Counted from the first letter of the stretch, positions 26,606-34,775 are shown. The stretch: 64,000 nucleotides of DNA from JACDAN01 sp963834825 (GCA_963834825.1 CAWICZ010000014.1:1-64000), one strand, 5' to 3'. Made by a program: numbers and translations. The notes: a model not told the origin generated them from the letters alone.

Positions 26606-26800
26606 TCACGGGCGGAGCAGCTCGTAGGTCTGGTCGACGGAGTAGCCGAGGTCTCGGACGAGGTGCTCGGCGTAGTGGTGGTCGGCGCCGGCGCCGTTGA
26701 GCACGTGGCTCTCGCAAGCTGAGAAGCCGAGCTGCCTGAGGCAGCGCTCGACGTGGGCGTCGACGCGGTCCTGCTCGGTGTCGCGGTCGGTCACCGGCAC
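26606..26800 (-). CDS. 64-aa protein upstream of the flavoprotein
   Basis: From GTG 26800 it reads VPVTDRDTEQDRVDAHVERC, then LRQLGFSACESHVLNGAGAD and ends GYSVDQTYELLRP. It resembles the 61-residue protein upstream of ndh (shared LGFSA-x-ES and D-x-H spacing). It ends 73 bases before the flavoprotein start. The repeated pairing with flavoenzymes suggests a partner, chaperone or sensor role, which is inference only. Confidence 0.6.
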   Translation of the reverse strand: MPVTDRDTEQDRVDAHVERCLRQLGFSACESHVLNGAGADHHYAEHLVRDLGYSVDQTYELLRP

Positions 26801-27244
26801 GGCTGCGGGGACGTGGGTGTGGCGGCGGGTGGAGGGGTGGGTGGCGGCGTGGGTGGCGGCGTCCTGGGCGGGGATGGGCGTGGGTCCGGCGAGGGGTGGA
26901 GCGGCGCCGTGGGCGTGGCGGGTGGGGTGGCGCGAGTGGCGGTACGCGAATGAACCATCTCAAGAGAACCGTTGATATGATACTTATCGTTGCAATCAGA
27001 TAAACGCTTTGGTGATAGGGCATGACACAGCAAACTTTCGAGACACTCGACCAACCGGACGCTGGCTCCACCCCCGGTAGCCGGCGCCAGACCGGTGCCG
27101 CGCTTCGCCAGATCGGGCGTGGATGAAGGACGACCTGAGAACGGTCGGAGAGCTCGGCGAGCAGCTTCTCGCTTAGAACCGATGCCACTTCGGCGCGGGT
27201 CCCGCCCTCGACCATCTCCATGTGCTGACGTCAGCGAGGTGAAC
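26801..27244. other. G-rich tract and AT-rich promoter region
   Basis: Bases 26810-26940 are strongly G-rich on the plus strand, with repeats of gtgggtggcggc, and could form G-quadruplexes; the reverse strand would read as a Pro/Thr-rich peptide, which I do not call. From about 26960 to 27020 the sequence turns AT-rich and probably holds the promoter for the leftward small-protein/flavoprotein unit. Confidence 0.45.
26984..27003. promoter_or_regulatory. inverted repeat TTATC-N10-GATAA
   Basis: Five-base arms at 26984-26988 and 26999-27003 in the AT-rich patch between the leftward flavoprotein unit and the rightward mrp gene. GATACTTATC overlaps its left arm and is itself palindromic. A possible operator. 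Confidence 0.35.
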
Positions 27245-28651
27245 ATGAAGGAAAGGACAGAGCCGACAATCGCTCTGGAAGACATCCGTGCGGCTCTCTC
27301 CCAGATCAAGGACCCGGACCTGGGTCGGGACATCGTCACGCTCGGCTTCGTTAGGGACCTTCAAATCGACGGCGAGAACGTTTCCTTCGCCATCGAGCTG
27401 ACCACTCCAGCCTGTCCCGTCCGCGACCAGATGAAGGAGGACGCGCATCGGGCGGTCCTCTCCCTCCCGGGCGTCACGAACGTCGAGGTCGAGATGACCT
27501 CAAAGGTGCGTGGCACTCAGTCGGAGCAGAAGGACGAGCTGATCCCGCTGGTCAAGAACGTCATTCCCGTCGCCAGCGGGAAGGGCGGCGTCGGGAAGTC
27601 CACCGTGAGCGCGAATCTCGCGATCGCGCTGGCGAAGCTGGGTGCCAGGGTGGGCTTGATGGACGCCGATGTCTACGGGCCGAGTATTCCCACCATCATG
27701 GGCGCCACGACTCCGCCCACAGCGCAGAACGGCACGATCGTTCCCGTCCTCCGCTACGGCGTCAAGATCGTGTCGATGGGCTTCTTCGCGCCGAAAGGAG
27801 AGGCGACCATCTGGCGGGGGCCCATGCTCGCCAAGGTGATCGACAAGTTCCTCGGTGGCGTTGAGTGGGGCGAGCTCGACTACCTGCTCGTCGATCTGCC
27901 TCCCGGTACCGGGGATGTCCAGTTGAGCCTCTGCCAGAAGATCCCCCTCACCGGCGCGGCGGTCGTCTCGACCCCGCAAGATCTCGCCTTCAACGTCGCC
28001 GAAAAGGCCATCTTCATGTTCACCAAGCTACGCACTCCGGTCCTTGGGTTGGTCGAGAACATGAGCGGCTTCGAGTGCCGCCACTGCGGCCACCGTGAGG
28101 AGATCTTCGGCAGCGGCGGCGCCCGGCGATTCGCGGCGGCGAGCGGGGTCCCCTTCCTGGGCGAGATCCCCCTCTCTACGGATATCCGCACGACCTCGGA
28201 CGAGGGAAACCCCATCGTCCAGTCCATGCCCGAGTCGCCGAGCGCCTGTGCCTTCCTTCGGGTCGCCGAGAACCTCGCGGCGCAAGTCAGCACCCTCACC
28301 ATGGGTGGAGTCTCCGCCGATCGACCGGAGATCGCAGAGATTACGCAGCCATCCGAGACCGAGGTGCAGATTCTCTGGAAGGACGAGCACGAGAGCATCT
28401 ACACCGGCTATGCCCTGCGCGTGGGCTGTAGGTGCGCGATGTGCGCCGACGAGATCTCAGGGAACACGCGGCTTCGCGAGGAATCGATCAGCAAGGATGT
28501 CCGCCCGCTCTCGATCGACCCGGTGGGCCGGTATGCGATCCGCTTCCACTGGAGCGACGGGCACTCGACCGGCATCTACACGTTCGAGCATCTGCGCGAG
28601 CTGTGCCCCTGCCCGATCTGCGCGGACAATGCCGAAGCACGAGCACGATAG
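27245..28651 (+). CDS. mrp: Mrp/NBP35-type Fe-S carrier, MIP18-Mrp-DUF971 fusion
   Basis: A P-loop ATPase that carries and delivers Fe-S clusters. ATG 27245 follows GCGAGGTGAAC. Residues 1-90 form a MIP18/DUF59 domain with TTPACPVRDQM. The ATPase domain has the deviant Walker A PVASGKGGVGKST at 109-120, LDYLLVDLPPGTGDVQLS and the cluster cysteines FECRHCGHREEIFG near 278 and 281. The C-terminal 90 residues form a DUF971 domain with RVGCRCAMCADE, WSDGHSTGIYTFEHLREL and a final CPCPICAD. Three domains in one chain add further cysteine pairs. With sufB, sufS and a SufR-like gene it completes an Fe-S theme in this segment. Confidence 0.92.
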   Translation: MKERTEPTIALEDIRAALSQIKDPDLGRDIVTLGFVRDLQIDGENVSFAIELTTPACPVRDQMKEDAHRAVLSLPGVTNVEVEMTSKVRGTQSEQKDELIPLVKNVIPVASGKGGVGKSTVSANLAIALAKLGARVGLMDADVYGPSIPTIMGATTPPTAQNGTIVPVLRYGVKIVSMGFFAPKGEATIWRGPMLAKVIDKFLGGVEWGELDYLLVDLPPGTGDVQLSLCQKIPLTGAAVVSTPQDLAFNVAEKAIFMFTKLRTPVLGLVENMSGFECRHCGHREEIFGSGGARRFAAASGVPFLGEIPLSTDIRTTSDEGNPIVQSMPESPSACAFLRVAENLAAQVSTLTMGGVSADRPEIAEITQPSETEVQILWKDEHESIYTGYALRVGCRCAMCADEISGNTRLREESISKDVRPLSIDPVGRYAIRFHWSDGHSTGIYTFEHLRELCPCPICADNAEARAR

Positions 28652-29109
28652 AAAGCCCTTGGGAGCCGGGAATCCGACTTCAGGCGTGTTAGGGAGCTCG
28701 GACGCGGCCTTGGCCGCCTGAGAGGTTTGAAATCCCGGCTCACTCAAGCTGCTGCTCGGTAGTACTCGTGCGGGAGTCCACCGAGGCGTGTGGCGTGCCA
28801 AAACTCAGGACCGACACTGAAAGTGAGGCGATTCACAGGTGGAACCGAATTTTGGCACCCCACAGCCTCGTTCTTCAGACGCCCGACGGCGACGGCTGCC
28901 TCGGTAGTGCTCCCACAACGGCAGCACAAGTCGCGTCGGATCTACCTCCTGAACTCTTTCGCAAGGTAGGGCGTCAAGCGAAGCACGCCTTCATCCGAAA
29001 GGCCTTCGCTACATCCGGGCGAGCCCAAAGAGGCTCCCCTTGGAGCTTGCTCAGCGGCAGGCGAGAAGCCCCGGGTAGCGGCCAGCGTCGAAGTTGGTTC
29101 GTTCCCAAG
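28652..29109. other. degraded region between mrp and helicase remnant
   Basis: About 450 bases with no intact gene. GAGCCGGGA near 28663 and TCCCGGCTC near 28733 form a nine-base inverted repeat 70 bases apart, of unknown meaning. Confidence 0.35.
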
Positions 29110-29395
29110 CCACCGCAGCGCAGGACGCCTCACGATCACCAGCGGGAGACGGTCGCGAACATCGTCGCGGGCTTCCGTACCGCCGACCGTGGCCAGGCAA
29201 TGATGGCCTGCGGCACGGGCAAAACGCTCGTCGGCCTCCTCGTCGCCGAGGCGACCGAGAGCACGCGCCGCGAACGCCAAGCGCGCCTTTCGCTACCTCG
29301 CGGTCTGCTCGGATGAGACGGTGGTGACCGAGGACGCAGTCGTGTCGAGGACGAGTGAGCTCTCCGAGCACGGCCGGGACGACGCTGTACCCTCG
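29110..29395 (+). pseudogene. superfamily 2 helicase remnant
   Basis: One frame reads PHDHQRETVANIVAGFRTAD then GQAMMACGTGKTLVGLLVAE, a Q-like region and Walker A motif of a restriction-type or predicted DEAD/DEAH helicase. About 40 bases later another frame continues FRYLAVCSDETVVTEDAVVS, also typical of these helicases, but the motifs that should lie between are missing. It is an internally deleted fragment, perhaps of a defence or restriction gene once carried by the element. Confidence 0.6.
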
Positions 29396-29404
29396 AGTCG
29401 TGGA

Positions 29405-29890
29405 ATGAAGCGCCACCCCGCCCTGATCCCGCTCTCGCGCGACCATCACGATGGACTCGTGCAGGCATTGGGGCTGCGCCGTGCTGCCGCAGACGGAGAT
29501 GCTTCGGCTCGGCTCGCGGCGGCCAGGGAATTCGTGGAGTTCTTCAGGAACGAAGAGCGTGTCCACCTTCGGGATGAGGAAGAAGAGCTCTTCCCGCTTT
29601 TCCTCAGGCACGTCCAGTCGCAGCCTGCTCCCCTCCGCAAGGCACGCGTCCAACACGTGCAGCTCGAGGGGTTCGCTCGCAAACTCGACATCGCCGTGGC
29701 GGCCGGCATCGTCGATCGAGAGGCGTTGGATGCGGCGGGGGAGCTGCTTGACGCACACATCCGACTTGAGGAGCGACAGCTCTTTCCGCTGATCGAGGAA
29801 CTCGTGCCAGACGACGAGCTGCGGAGGCTCGAACTCGCCGGCAGGGACGTGACCTGCGCCGTTCGGCGCCCGCCCCTCACGAGGAGCTGA
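29405..29890 (+). CDS. hemerythrin HHE-domain protein
   Basis: A 161-residue four-helix protein that binds a di-iron centre and may sense or buffer oxygen or nitric oxide. The iron ligands fit HPALIPLSRDHHDGLVQAL at the start, FFRNEERVHLRDEEEELFPL, QHVQLEGFAR and LDAHIRLEERQLFPLIEEL. ATG 29405 is chosen because it begins the family pattern MKRHPALIPLSRDHH; the residues upstream in frame belong to the helicase fragment. It is followed by a pterin dehydratase gene 19 bases later, so the two probably share a transcript. Confidence 0.88.
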   Translation: MKRHPALIPLSRDHHDGLVQALGLRRAAADGDASARLAAAREFVEFFRNEERVHLRDEEEELFPLFLRHVQSQPAPLRKARVQHVQLEGFARKLDIAVAAGIVDREALDAAGELLDAHIRLEERQLFPLIEELVPDDELRRLELAGRDVTCAVRRPPLTRS

Positions 29891-29909
29891 TTCAAGGGGA
29901 GACAGGGAG

Positions 29910-30251
29910 ATGGAGACACTGACGCAGATGAAGTGCGTCGCGTGCCGCAAGGACGCACCGACCGTGACGGATGCCGAGAGAGCCGAATTTCATCCCCAGG
30001 TCTCTGACTGGGAGATCGTGGAGCTCGATGGAATCAAACGCCTCAGACGCGTCTTTTCAGTCGACGATTTTGCGCAGGCGTTGGAATTCACGAAGAAGGT
30101 TGGCGAGCTTGCAGAGGAAGAGGGGCATCACCCTGCGCTGCTGACCGAATGGGGTAGGACGACGGTCACCTGGTGGACGCACAAAATCAAGGGCCTCCAT
30201 CGCAACGATTTCATCATGGCGGCGAAAACGGACGAGCTGTATCAGCCATGA
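29910..30251 (+). CDS. phhB: 4a-hydroxytetrahydrobiopterin dehydratase (PCD/DCoH)
   Basis: Recycles the pterin cofactor after aromatic amino acid hydroxylation. The 113-residue product starts METLTQMKCVACRKDAPTVT and has the signature EEGHHPALLTEWGRTTVTWW with TH-x-x-x-GLH-x-NDF (THKIKGLHRNDFIMAAKTDE). The histidines of GHHP and GLH are the catalytic ones. GGGAGACAGGGAG precedes the ATG. No phenylalanine hydroxylase gene is near, so the role here is unclear. It is the last gene before the right end of the first element segment. Confidence 0.92.
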   Translation: METLTQMKCVACRKDAPTVTDAERAEFHPQVSDWEIVELDGIKRLRRVFSVDDFAQALEFTKKVGELAEEEGHHPALLTEWGRTTVTWWTHKIKGLHRNDFIMAAKTDELYQP

Positions 30252-30370
30252 ACCGATCCGTTAGACGCGGCAAGCGCTGGGGTGCGTTCGGCCACCGAAG
30301 AGCGGCACGCAGGAAGGTGCCTGTTCACGAGCTCAACGTGCTACGCGCTCAGCGACTCCGTTGCCTAATG

Positions 30371-30516
30371 GGACGACGAGTTCCGGACACGAAACGGACA
30401 CATCAGAGACGACACGCGCGACGTCTCGCGACGCATAGCGGTCGGCGCGACTCGCCGGATTTGCAGGAGAAACCGTGTCGCGAGTGATCGCGCGTGTACG
30501 CGGGTGACGCCTGGGA
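30371..30516 (+). repeat. element right-end repeat, copy 1
   Basis: This block resembles 48219-48360 over its whole length. Shared parts include CGGACAC twice 11 bases apart, CATCAGA-ACGACACGCGCGACG, ATTTGCAGGAGAAACCGTGT and GATCGCGCGTGTACGCG. Both blocks lead directly into a tRNA-Thr core copy, so they are right ends of related elements. Confidence 0.75.
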
Positions 30517-30517
30517 A

Positions 30518-30565
30518 CCTCCATGGTAAGGAGGGGGTCTCCGGTTCGAGTCCGGAAGAGGGCTT
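30518..30565 (+). repeat. tRNA-Thr 3' part copy (att), variant T stem
   Basis: Reads CCTCCATGGTAAGGAGGGGG, then a T arm TCCGG-TTCGAGT-CCGGA and AGAGGGCTT. The T stem differs from the intact tRNA (GACGG/CCGTC) on both strands yet still pairs. No acceptor 5' half or D arm precedes it. ATTTGCAGG (30459-30467) and CCTGCAAAT (30576-30584) flank it as an inverted pair. Confidence 0.8.
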
Positions 30566-30794
30566 TACGAAAAGGCCTGCAAATCACGCGTTCCGCTTGT
30601 CACGACAGCAAACGCGTGTCTCGTGCGGGCACTCGCGGGTCATCTGGCGGTTCGCACGCTGTTCGCACGCGGAGTCGGACTTCGGCGCAGGAAAGCCGAG
30701 TGAGCCACCGTCTGACCACCTCGCTCAGAGAGAGGGAGTCAGCGCGCGCCACACAAACAAGGCCAGCGGCAACCGTCTAACGATGAGCGGGGGT
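30566..30794. other. left end of segment B with paired direct repeats
   Basis: No gene. GTTCGCACGC occurs twice, 11 bases apart, near 30650-30672, like the paired repeats seen at the other att copies. These have the spacing of integrase arm-binding sites. Confidence 0.5.
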
Positions 30795-31325
30795 TCACGT
30801 CATGCGGCGTGGCACGGCGCCGACCGTTTGGCGCAGAAGGTTGGTAACGCTCAGCTCACGTCGGGCGGCGTCGTCAAGCGCAACGCTCGCTGCCGCCAGG
30901 TTCTCGGCGAGGTGACGGCGTGAAGAGGTGCCGGGGATCACGAGCAAGTTAGGGGCCAGGTCGAGTGCCCAGGCCAAGGCGACCTGGGCTGGCGTAGCTC
31001 CGAGGCGTATGGCGATGGCACGTACTCGCGGGTCGCCCAGCACGGGGTTGGATTGGCGCATGCCAGAGCCGAGCGAGGAGAACGGCACGAACGCGATGCC
31101 CCGGGCGGTGCATTCCTGGAGGACGGGTAGCGAGGACAGGTCGGCCAGGTTGAAGAGATTCTGAACGCACGCGATCTCGGTCACCTCCAATGCCCGTAGG
31201 AGGTGGTCGACGGTGATGTTGCTCAGCCCGACGCCGGCGATGAGACCGTCGTCGCGAGCTTTCACGACCTCGGCGACCTGATTGTCGAATCGGGTGTCGG
31301 CGGGGGCGCCGTCGACCACGGCTCG
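30795..31325 (-). pseudogene. aldo/keto reductase, C-terminal part only
   Basis: The surviving portion reads DGAPADTRFDNQVAEVVKAR, GLIAGVGLSNITVDHLLRAL, CVQNLFNLADLSSLPVLQEC, GIAFVPFSSLGSGMRQSNPV and AWALDLAPNLLVIPGTSSRR, a clear NADPH-dependent aldo/keto reductase second half. The first half, with the catalytic Asp-Tyr-Lys, is missing: upstream of about 31325 the sequence has no family resemblance in any frame, although the frame stays open. It lies just inside the left end of segment B, so the truncation probably dates from element insertion. Confidence 0.75.
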
Positions 31326-31701
31326 TTGTCTGTTTCCAAAACAAGCAACATAGAGCGTGGAATACGAGCGGTGGCCCAGCCGCGCGCCGCTGCTCCTGTC
31401 GCTGGGCCTCATGCACGGCCGGGGGCTCGGCGGCGTCGACGCGGGGCATGACACCGTCGACCAGACCGGCAAGCACCACGAGGTCGGCCGCCAATCCCTT
31501 AGAGCGCTGGTCCTAACATGGGGGGCACCACGGTCAAAGGTGTCCAGGTCTCTCATCCATGCCGGCGGCGATCTGCGTCGCCCGACGAGAGGAGAGACCA
31601 TGGCCGAGCCTCCGTCCCGATCGTCACGTCCGCCGGGCGAGCCGCTCTCTGCCACTGCCTGAAGCCCGACGCGGCGCGGGAGCTACCATCGGCTCCTGAC
31701 C

Positions 31702-32277
31702 GTGCTCCACCTTCTCGTCGAGCTCGACGACTTCGCGATCGAGGCCACCCAGAACTTCCGCTGGGAGCCGCTGACAGCCCTGTTCGTGCTCGCGTCGGCG
31801 TGGTGGGTCAAGTGGCCGCTCATCGCGGCATTCGGCGCCCTCGGCGACGCCCGGCCGCGCTGCGGGTCACGCCTCTGTGCGCTCTCGGCGAGCCTGGCGG
31901 CCGGCCTTGCAGCGCTCTCCGTCGCGCTGATCAAGGAGCTCACCGACCGGGCGCGGCCGCCGGTGGCGGAGGAGTCGGTCGTGCCGCTGATCGCGATCCC
32001 GGAGTCGACGTCGTTCCCGTCCGGCCATGCGGCGACGGCTTTTGCGGCCGCCACGGCCGTCGCTCTCGTCTATCCCCGGCTCAGGGTGCCAGTGCTTGCT
32101 CTTGCGGCTCTCGTGGCCCTGTCGCGCGTGTATCTCGGAGTGCACTACTGGTCTGACGTGCTCGTCGGAAGCCTGTTCGGCGTCGCGGTGGGTTGGGCGA
32201 CGGTGCTCGTCGTTCGCTGGGCCGTACGAGCGCTGCGAGCACGCGACCGGAGTCGCGAAGTGCCCGGAACGAGCTGA
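31702..32277 (+). CDS. PAP2-family membrane phosphatase
   Basis: A type 2 phosphatidic-acid-phosphatase-like enzyme, 191 aa, with five or six hydrophobic segments. The three phosphatase motifs are visible: K-x6-RP in KELTDRARPP, PSGH in STSFPSGHAATAFAAA and SR-x5-H in LSRVYLGVHYWSDVLVG. It would dephosphorylate a lipid phosphate on the outer face of the membrane. It is convergent with a glycosyltransferase gene, with about 200 bases of overlap. A second PAP2 domain lies in the fusion gene nearby, so this cluster has two. Confidence 0.88.
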   Translation: MLHLLVELDDFAIEATQNFRWEPLTALFVLASAWWVKWPLIAAFGALGDARPRCGSRLCALSASLAAGLAALSVALIKELTDRARPPVAEESVVPLIAIPESTSFPSGHAATAFAAATAVALVYPRLRVPVLALAALVALSRVYLGVHYWSDVLVGSLFGVAVGWATVLVVRWAVRALRARDRSREVPGTS

Positions 32278-32866
32278 CCTCGTCTCCGTAGATCGCAGGG
32301 ATCGGCACCCAGGCGATATCGATGCCGCTTTCCAGGGCGGCCTTGAGGTGGCGCGACTCCGCCTCGTAGCCGTCGCCCACGAGTGGCAGCTCGAGCGCCC
32401 GGCCGCGTAGGAGCCGCATCCCGCACTGCGTGTCGCGAACGTGCCGTCGCGTGCTCAGCTCGAGCAGGCGGCGGCTCGCGCGGTTTGCGACGCGGCGTTT
32501 CCATGGCATGGACTCGAGGTCGTCGAACCGGTCGCCGATGACGAGCTCGGCGGTCGAGGCTGCCGCGAGGAAGGCCGGGATCGCGCTCGCTGGATGCTGG
32601 CCGTCCGCATCGATCGTGATGACAGCGTCGGCATGGTCGCGCACGGCGTCGAGGCCGGCGCGCAGCGCAGCTCCCTTTCCTCGCTGCACGGGAAGACGCA
32701 CGAGGCCGGCGCCGACCCTGTCCGCCTGCGCGGCGATGGCTCGCCCGATCGTTTCATCCGACCCGTCGTCGACGATGACGAGCCCGTCGACGTAGCGCAG
32801 CACTTCCTCCACGAGCGCGCGCTCGGGCACCTCGTCATGAGTCGGCATGACCGCCCAGGTATTCAC
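32081..32866 (-). CDS. family 2 glycosyltransferase
   Basis: A GT-A fold enzyme like polyprenyl-phosphate sugar transferases. GTG 32866 (VNTWAVMPTHDEV) starts one base after the stop of the upstream MFS-PAP2 gene. Substrate motifs are VDGLVIVDDGSDETIG, VQRGKGAALRAGL and the metal site TIDADGQHPAS, followed by KRRVANRASRRLLELSTRRH and RDTQCGMRLLRG. The last ~65 residues are basic and lie over the convergent PAP2 gene, so the true stop could reflect 3' decay. No membrane anchor is visible. With the DAG-kinase-like and phosphatase genes it suggests assembly of a glycolipid. Confidence 0.8.
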   Translation of the reverse strand: MNTWAVMPTHDEVPERALVEEVLRYVDGLVIVDDGSDETIGRAIAAQADRVGAGLVRLPVQRGKGAALRAGLDAVRDHADAVITIDADGQHPASAIPAFLAAASTAELVIGDRFDDLESMPWKRRVANRASRRLLELSTRRHVRDTQCGMRLLRGRALELPLVGDGYEAESRHLKAALESGIDIAWVPIPAIYGDEVSSFRALRDSGRVLAALVRPSERRAPSPNPPRRRTGFRRARQTSSALRDTRATGPREPQEQALAP

Positions 32867-32867
32867 G

Positions 32868-34775
32868 TCAGCATCCCCTGCTCGCCGGCTCCGCCGGTCG
32901 TCCGGAGACGATGCCCATCTGCGTGAAGAGCGCGCGCGCGGCGAGCGCACTCCCGTAGCCGAGCACGATCCCGGCCACGACGTCGACGGGGAAGTGGGCG
33001 CCGAAGAGCACACGCGTGACGGCGTTCAGCGCGACGTACGCAATGAGCGGGTACCGAAGCTTCGGGAACGCGAACCAGGCTGTCGCCGCGAGCGCTGTGA
33101 TCACGGCCATGTGACCGCTGGGGAACGCCTCGATTCGGGCCCAGTTGTGCCCGTACGCGAGAGCGACCTCGGCGCTGTCGAAGACCTCGGACGGCCGCGG
33201 CCGGTCGTAGAGCGCGTACACGGCTTCGAGCAGCCCGATGGCGAGCGCTCCCGCCGCGACCTCGAGCGCCAGCACGCCCGGGATCCTGCGCGGGCCGGCG
33301 AGAAGCGCTGCCGCGAGCGGGACTGCAATGAGCAGCAGGTAGTTGCGCGCCGGCTCTTCGAGGAGCTCGAACAACGGCTCGGGCCCGGGGCCGAAGGCGT
33401 TCACGGCCTGGAAGAGCGCCTCGTCGAGCTCCTCCAACGTGGTGGCGGCAACGAGCAGCCCGGTCGCCAGGACGGCGACATAGAGACCGGCGAGTGAGCC
33501 GGCCCAGCGCACGAGCCAGCTCCTGCTCGGCCGGCGCAGGCGCGCCGGCCAGCGGGCGACGAAGCGCGTGAGCGGCACGAGCGCGACGAGCGCTGCCGTC
33601 CCGCCGAGGACGAAGACCGCACGGTAGCTCTCGGTCAACGCGATGAGTCCGCCGGCGGTAGGGAGGGCGACGGCCGCCGCGATCGCGCGCATGGAGAAGA
33701 AGAGCGCCGTGTATCCGCCCGCCTCGCCCGGCGGGATGATCGAGGCGAGCACCGGGAAGCCCGTCGTCGAGACGATGCCGAAGCCGGCGGCCGCGGCGAT
33801 CAACCCGGGCGCGACGAGCTCGAGGCTCGTCGTGAGCGAGACGGCGAGCAGCCCCGAGCCCATGAGCGCGACGCCGAGGAAGAGCGCCGAGCCAAGCTGT
33901 TCCGGGTTGCGGATGCGACCGGCGGCGAGCGTGAAAGCCGCCGTCACGAGCCCGAAGCCCGCCAGGCCGAGAGCTGCGACTGCGGTCTCCAGGCCGAGCA
34001 CGTGTCGGGCATAAAGAACGAAGAAGGCTGGCAGCGCGGCGTATGCGAGCACCCACAGGATCTCCGCGAGGAGCAACGCCCGTACGTCGGGCCGCGTCGC
34101 TGCCGCGCGGTAGAAGCGAAACGGATGCGAGCGCTCGGCGGGGCCGACCTGGAACTCGGGCTCGTTCACCCGCGCGACCGTGGGGAGGACGAGCAGTGGC
34201 ACGAGAACGGCCGCCGCGGCGAAGGGAGCCCACAGCGCGACCTCGGTCAGCAGTCCGCCGGCGACGAGCCCGAGCATGCTGCCCGCCAGGAGCGCGAGCT
34301 CTTGGGCGCTCGTCGCACGAGCCCGGCCGTCGGGTGCGAACAGCTCGGCGACGAGCGCTCGGTGCGCGGTCGTGATCGCGTTGAGCCCGACGTAGACCGT
34401 TGCGCCGAAGAGCGCCAGCGCGAGATACGAGGACGAGAAGCCGAGCGCGACGGCGAGGAGCCCGCCGGCGGTCACGACACTTCCTCCGAGCACGAACGGG
34501 AGTCGGCCGCCGGCGCCTCGCATCCGGCGGCGATCGCTCCAGAATCCGACGACGAGCGGGACAGAGAGCCCGGCTCCGGCGTTCACGAGCATGACGAGCC
34601 CGATCAGTCCCGGCGAGCTGTCGATCTCGTCGAGCAGGACCGGCAGATAGGTCGTCGTGACGGCCCGCCCGGTCCCGGCGCCGACCGCGGCCGCGGCGAA
34701 CGCGGTCAGGTAGAGGAGGTCGCGCCGCCCGCGCAGCGAGGGTCGCGCCGAGAGTGCGAGATCGGCGACGGTCAT
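32868..34775 (-). CDS. MFS transporter fused to a PAP2 phosphatase
   Basis: A 635-residue membrane protein. ATG 34775 overlaps the stop of the kinase-like gene (ATGA). Residues ~1-410 form a 12-helix MFS transporter with the loop-2/3 motif GFWSDRRRMRGAGGRLPFV. The last ~210 residues form a PAP2 domain with the RP in YDRPRPSEVF, EAFPSGHMAVITALA and TRVLFGAHFPVDVVAGIVLG. The single chain could flip or transport a lipid-linked substrate and dephosphorylate it. The neighbours (lipid kinase, glycosyltransferase, second PAP2) fit a lipid pathway. I know of no characterised member with this architecture. Confidence 0.85.
   Translation of the reverse strand: MTVADLALSARPSLRGRRDLLYLTAFAAAAVGAGTGRAVTTTYLPVLLDEIDSSPGLIGLVMLVNAGAGLSVPLVVGFWSDRRRMRGAGGRLPFVLGGSVVTAGGLLAVALGFSSSYLALALFGATVYVGLNAITTAHRALVAELFAPDGRARATSAQELALLAGSMLGLVAGGLLTEVALWAPFAAAAVLVPLLVLPTVARVNEPEFQVGPAERSHPFRFYRAAATRPDVRALLLAEILWVLAYAALPAFFVLYARHVLGLETAVAALGLAGFGLVTAAFTLAAGRIRNPEQLGSALFLGVALMGSGLLAVSLTTSLELVAPGLIAAAAGFGIVSTTGFPVLASIIPPGEAGGYTALFFSMRAIAAAVALPTAGGLIALTESYRAVFVLGGTAALVALVPLTRFVARWPARLRRPSRSWLVRWAGSLAGLYVAVLATGLLVAATTLEELDEALFQAVNAFGPGPEPLFELLEEPARNYLLLIAVPLAAALLAGPRRIPGVLALEVAAGALAIGLLEAVYALYDRPRPSEVFDSAEVALAYGHNWARIEAFPSGHMAVITALAATAWFAFPKLRYPLIAYVALNAVTRVLFGAHFPVDVVAGIVLGYGSALAARALFTQMGIVSGRPAEPASRGC

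Noticed and set aside
30504..30923. Open frame across the att copy with the reading HGKEGVSGSSPEEGF
   Set aside because: This is the translation of the tRNA-Thr 3' part; the same peptide appears at every att copy. Not a gene.
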